6,489 bases of DNA from Ramlibacter sp. Lineage in GTDB: Bacteria; Pseudomonadota; Gammaproteobacteria; Burkholderiales; Burkholderiaceae_C. The stretch spans positions 1 to 6,489 of the forward strand of contig JAJAZH010000222.1 in assembly GCA_026785815.1 (NCBI GenBank), given 5' to 3'. The stretch's first letter is position 1, and each line of letters opens with the position of its first letter. The notes beneath the pieces were generated by a model. It was given only the letters and a program-made list of their open reading frames with translations, was not told where the DNA came from and made no database searches. Position numbers and translations under genes: made by a program. This document shows positions 4,932 to 6,489 of the stretch, piece by piece.

Positions 4932-4998
4932 GTCGGGGACAGAGCTGAAGATCTGCCCCCAAGGTAGTTCAATGGACAGAGCTAAAGGTCTGTCCCGA
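4932..4998. repeat. REP-like palindromic doublet (GGGACAGA/TCTGTCCC type)
   Basis: Two hairpins fill the maf-rng spacer. The first is GGGGACAGA (4935-4943), an 8-nt loop, then TCTGCCCCC (4952-4960), with one A-C mismatch. The second is GGACAGA (4974-4980), an 8-nt loop, then TCTGTCC (4989-4995), perfect. They are also direct repeats: 4937-4955 and 4974-4992 match at 17 of 19 bases. The outermost arms TCGGGGACAGA (4933-4943) and TCTGTCCCGA (4989-4998) can also pair except for one extra G. Such elements are dispersed in gammaproteobacteria and, as I recall, are often linked to REP-associated tyrosine transposases; none is encoded here. No T-tract follows on the + strand, so it is not a classical terminator. 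Confidence 0.8.
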
Positions 4999-5009
4999 AA
5001 AATCAAACG

Positions 5010-6489
5010 ATGCAGCAGGACATCCTGATCAACTGGTCGCCGCAGGAGACGCGGGTCGCGGTGGTGGAGAACGGCGCGGTGCAGGAACTGCACGTCGAAC
5101 GCACGCTCGAGCGCGGACTGGTCAGCAACGTCTACCTGGGCAAGGTGGCGCGGGTGCTGCCGGGGATGCAGTCGGCTTTCATCGACATCGGTCTGGAGCG
5201 CGCCGCTTTCCTGCATGTCGCCGACGTCTGGCACCGGCAGCCCGAAGGCGAGCCACCCGGCTTCGCACGCAACACCCAGCCGATGGTCCCGATCGAAAAG
5301 CAGGTGTTCGAAGGCCAGTCGCTGCTGGTGCAGGTGATCAAGGACCCGATTGGCACCAAGGGCGCCCGGCTCTCGACCCAGATCAGCATCGCCGGCCGTT
5401 TGCTGGTGTTCCTGCCGCAGGACGACCACGTCGGCGTCTCGCAGAAGATTCCGCCGGACCAGCGCGATGCGCTGCGTGCGCGGCTGCAGGCGCTGGTCGG
5501 CGACGCATCACGAGGGGGGGGCGGCGGCTTCATCCTGCGCACGAATGGAGAAGAGGCTTCGGACAGCGAGTTGGCGCAGGACATCGCCTACCTGCGCAAG
5601 ACCTGGGTCCGCATCGGCGATGCGGCCAAACGGCTGCCACCGACCGCGCTGCTGCACCAGGACCTGAACCTGCTGCAGCGCGTGCTGCGCGACCTGGTCG
5701 GCGAGCAGACCCAGGCCATCCGGCTGGACTCAAAAGAGCAGTTCGCGATGCTGCAGTCCTTCGGCCAGGAATTCATGCCGGCCGCCGCCGAACGGTTGGC
5801 GTTGTACCAGGGCGAACGGCCGATCTTCGACCTGTTCTCGATCGACGAGGAGATCGCCAAGGCGCTGGGCCGGCGGGTCGACTTGAAGTCCGGCGGTTAC
5901 CTGATCGTCGACCAGACCGAGGCGCTGACCACGGTGGACGTCAACACCGGCGGCTTCGTCGGCGCCCGCAATTTCGACGACACCATCTTCAAGACCAACC
6001 TGGAAGCCGCGCAGGCGATCGCCCGGCAACTGCGGCTGCGCAATCTGGGCGGCATCATCATCGTGGACTTCATCGACATGGGCCGCGAGGACCACCGCGA
6101 AGCCGTGCTGGCCGAGTTCCGCAAGCAGCTCGGACGCGACCGCGTCAAAACCATGGCCGGCGGCTTTTCGCAGCTCGGGCTGGTCGAGATGACGCGCAAG
6201 CGCACCCGCGAATCGCTCGCGCACATGCTGTGCGAGCCCTGCGAAGCCTGCCAGGGCAAGGGCACCGTGAAAACGGCGCGCAGCGTCTGCTACGACATCC
6301 TGCGCGAGATCCTGCGCGAGGCCCGCCAGTTCAACCCGCGCGAATATCGCATCGTCGCCTCACCGAAAGTGGTCGAGCTGTTCCTCGACGAGGAGAGCCA
6401 GCACCTGGCGGGCCTGTCGGATTTCATCGGCAAGGCGATCTCGCTGCAGAGCGAAAGCGCGATGGGGCAGGAGCAATACGACATTGTGC
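5010..6489 (+). CDS. rng: ribonuclease G, 3' end just outside the window
   Basis: RNase G is a 5'-end-sensing endoribonuclease of the RNase E/G family that matures the 5' end of 16S rRNA and cuts some mRNAs. The frame gives 493 codons to the edge, ending QEQYDIV; E. coli RNase G (489 residues) ends QEQFDVVMM, so only a few residues are missing. Domains in order: S1-like RNA-binding segment (about 36-125, GLVSNVYLGKVARVLPGMQSAF), 5'-sensor region (VIKDPIGTKGARLSTQIS, 109-126), and DNase I-like catalytic core with D310 and N312 (TTVDVNTG) and D353 (IIVDFIDM), matching RNase E D303, N305 and D346. C411 and C414 match the RNase E Zn-link. The ATG at 5010 is the only start before an in-frame TAA at 4983, but no Shine-Dalgarno is visible. 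An eight-G run lies at 5514-5521, coding part of a Gly-rich insert (residues 166-173) absent from E. coli. Confidence 0.95.
   Translation, partial: MQQDILINWSPQETRVAVVENGAVQELHVERTLERGLVSNVYLGKVARVLPGMQSAFIDIGLERAAFLHVADVWHRQPEGEPPGFARNTQPMVPIEKQVFEGQSLLVQVIKDPIGTKGARLSTQISIAGRLLVFLPQDDHVGVSQKIPPDQRDALRARLQALVGDASRGGGGGFILRTNGEEASDSELAQDIAYLRKTWVRIGDAAKRLPPTALLHQDLNLLQRVLRDLVGEQTQAIRLDSKEQFAMLQSFGQEFMPAAAERLALYQGERPIFDLFSIDEEIAKALGRRVDLKSGGYLIVDQTEALTTVDVNTGGFVGARNFDDTIFKTNLEAAQAIARQLRLRNLGGIIIVDFIDMGREDHREAVLAEFRKQLGRDRVKTMAGGFSQLGLVEMTRKRTRESLAHMLCEPCEACQGKGTVKTARSVCYDILREILREARQFNPREYRIVASPKVVELFLDEESQHLAGLSDFIGKAISLQSESAMGQEQYDIV
5514..5521 (+). repeat. eight-G homopolymer within rng
   Basis: Eight consecutive G residues encode part of ASRGGGGGF (residues 166-174). 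The reading frame downstream matches RNase G to the end, so the run length shown is the in-frame one. Gain or loss of one G would truncate the protein before the catalytic core. Confidence 0.9.

Noticed and set aside
4933..4998. Rho-independent terminator after maf
   Set aside because: Hairpins are present, but no T-tract follows on either strand; GAAAAA follows on the + strand.
4113..5429. 438-codon open frame on the - strand
   Set aside because: It runs antisense across the repeats, maf and rng; it is a GC-rich shadow without recognisable domains.

Overview
This is a GC-rich window (roughly two thirds G+C by eye) from a bacterial chromosome. All genes lie on the + strand and are housekeeping genes of a gammaproteobacterial type. 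The order nadD-rsfS-rlmH-maf-rng, an HemF-type oxygen-dependent coproporphyrinogen oxidase, and the protein sequences together suggest the Xanthomonadales/Lysobacterales (a Lysobacter- or Luteimonas-like organism). That placement is from memory of family sequences and is only moderately certain.

Layout. 1-966 is the 3' three quarters of purD (purine synthesis). 963-1904 is hemF (heme synthesis), 1901-2512 nadD (NAD synthesis), 2512-3417 rsfS (ribosome silencing factor with a very long basic tail) and 3417-3884 rlmH (23S rRNA methyltransferase). These five genes are joined by overlaps of 1-4 bases (ATGA, GTGA, TGATG, TAATG), so they look like one translationally coupled operon. The tight packing then stops. 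3885-4322 is a gene-free block of nested repeats: a 21-bp tandem array, a 129-bp unit present twice in tandem, and further GC-rich hairpins. 4323-4928 is maf (nucleotide pyrophosphatase). 4929-5009 is a short spacer filled by a second, unrelated palindromic repeat of the GGGACAGA/TCTGTCCC type. 5010-6489 is rng (RNase G), cut by the window edge probably only a few residues before its end.

The upstream genes make cofactors and nucleotides. From rsfS on, the theme is the ribosome and RNA: RsfS blocks subunit joining, RlmH modifies 23S rRNA, and RNase G matures 16S rRNA; Maf clears non-canonical or excess nucleotides.

No new defence or mobile system was found. The points most worth a second look are: (i) the ribosome binding site and start codon of maf lie inside the last hairpin of the repeat block, where that one copy has a loop sequence that creates GGGAG; (ii) RsfS carries a histone-H1-like Lys/Arg/Ala/Thr/Gly tail of about 179 residues, longer than its catalytically silent core; (iii) rng contains an eight-G run; (iv) nadD contains a rare-codon, low-GC patch that spells an extended -10 promoter element; and (v) the repeat block is open in one reading frame from the end of rlmH to the start of maf.
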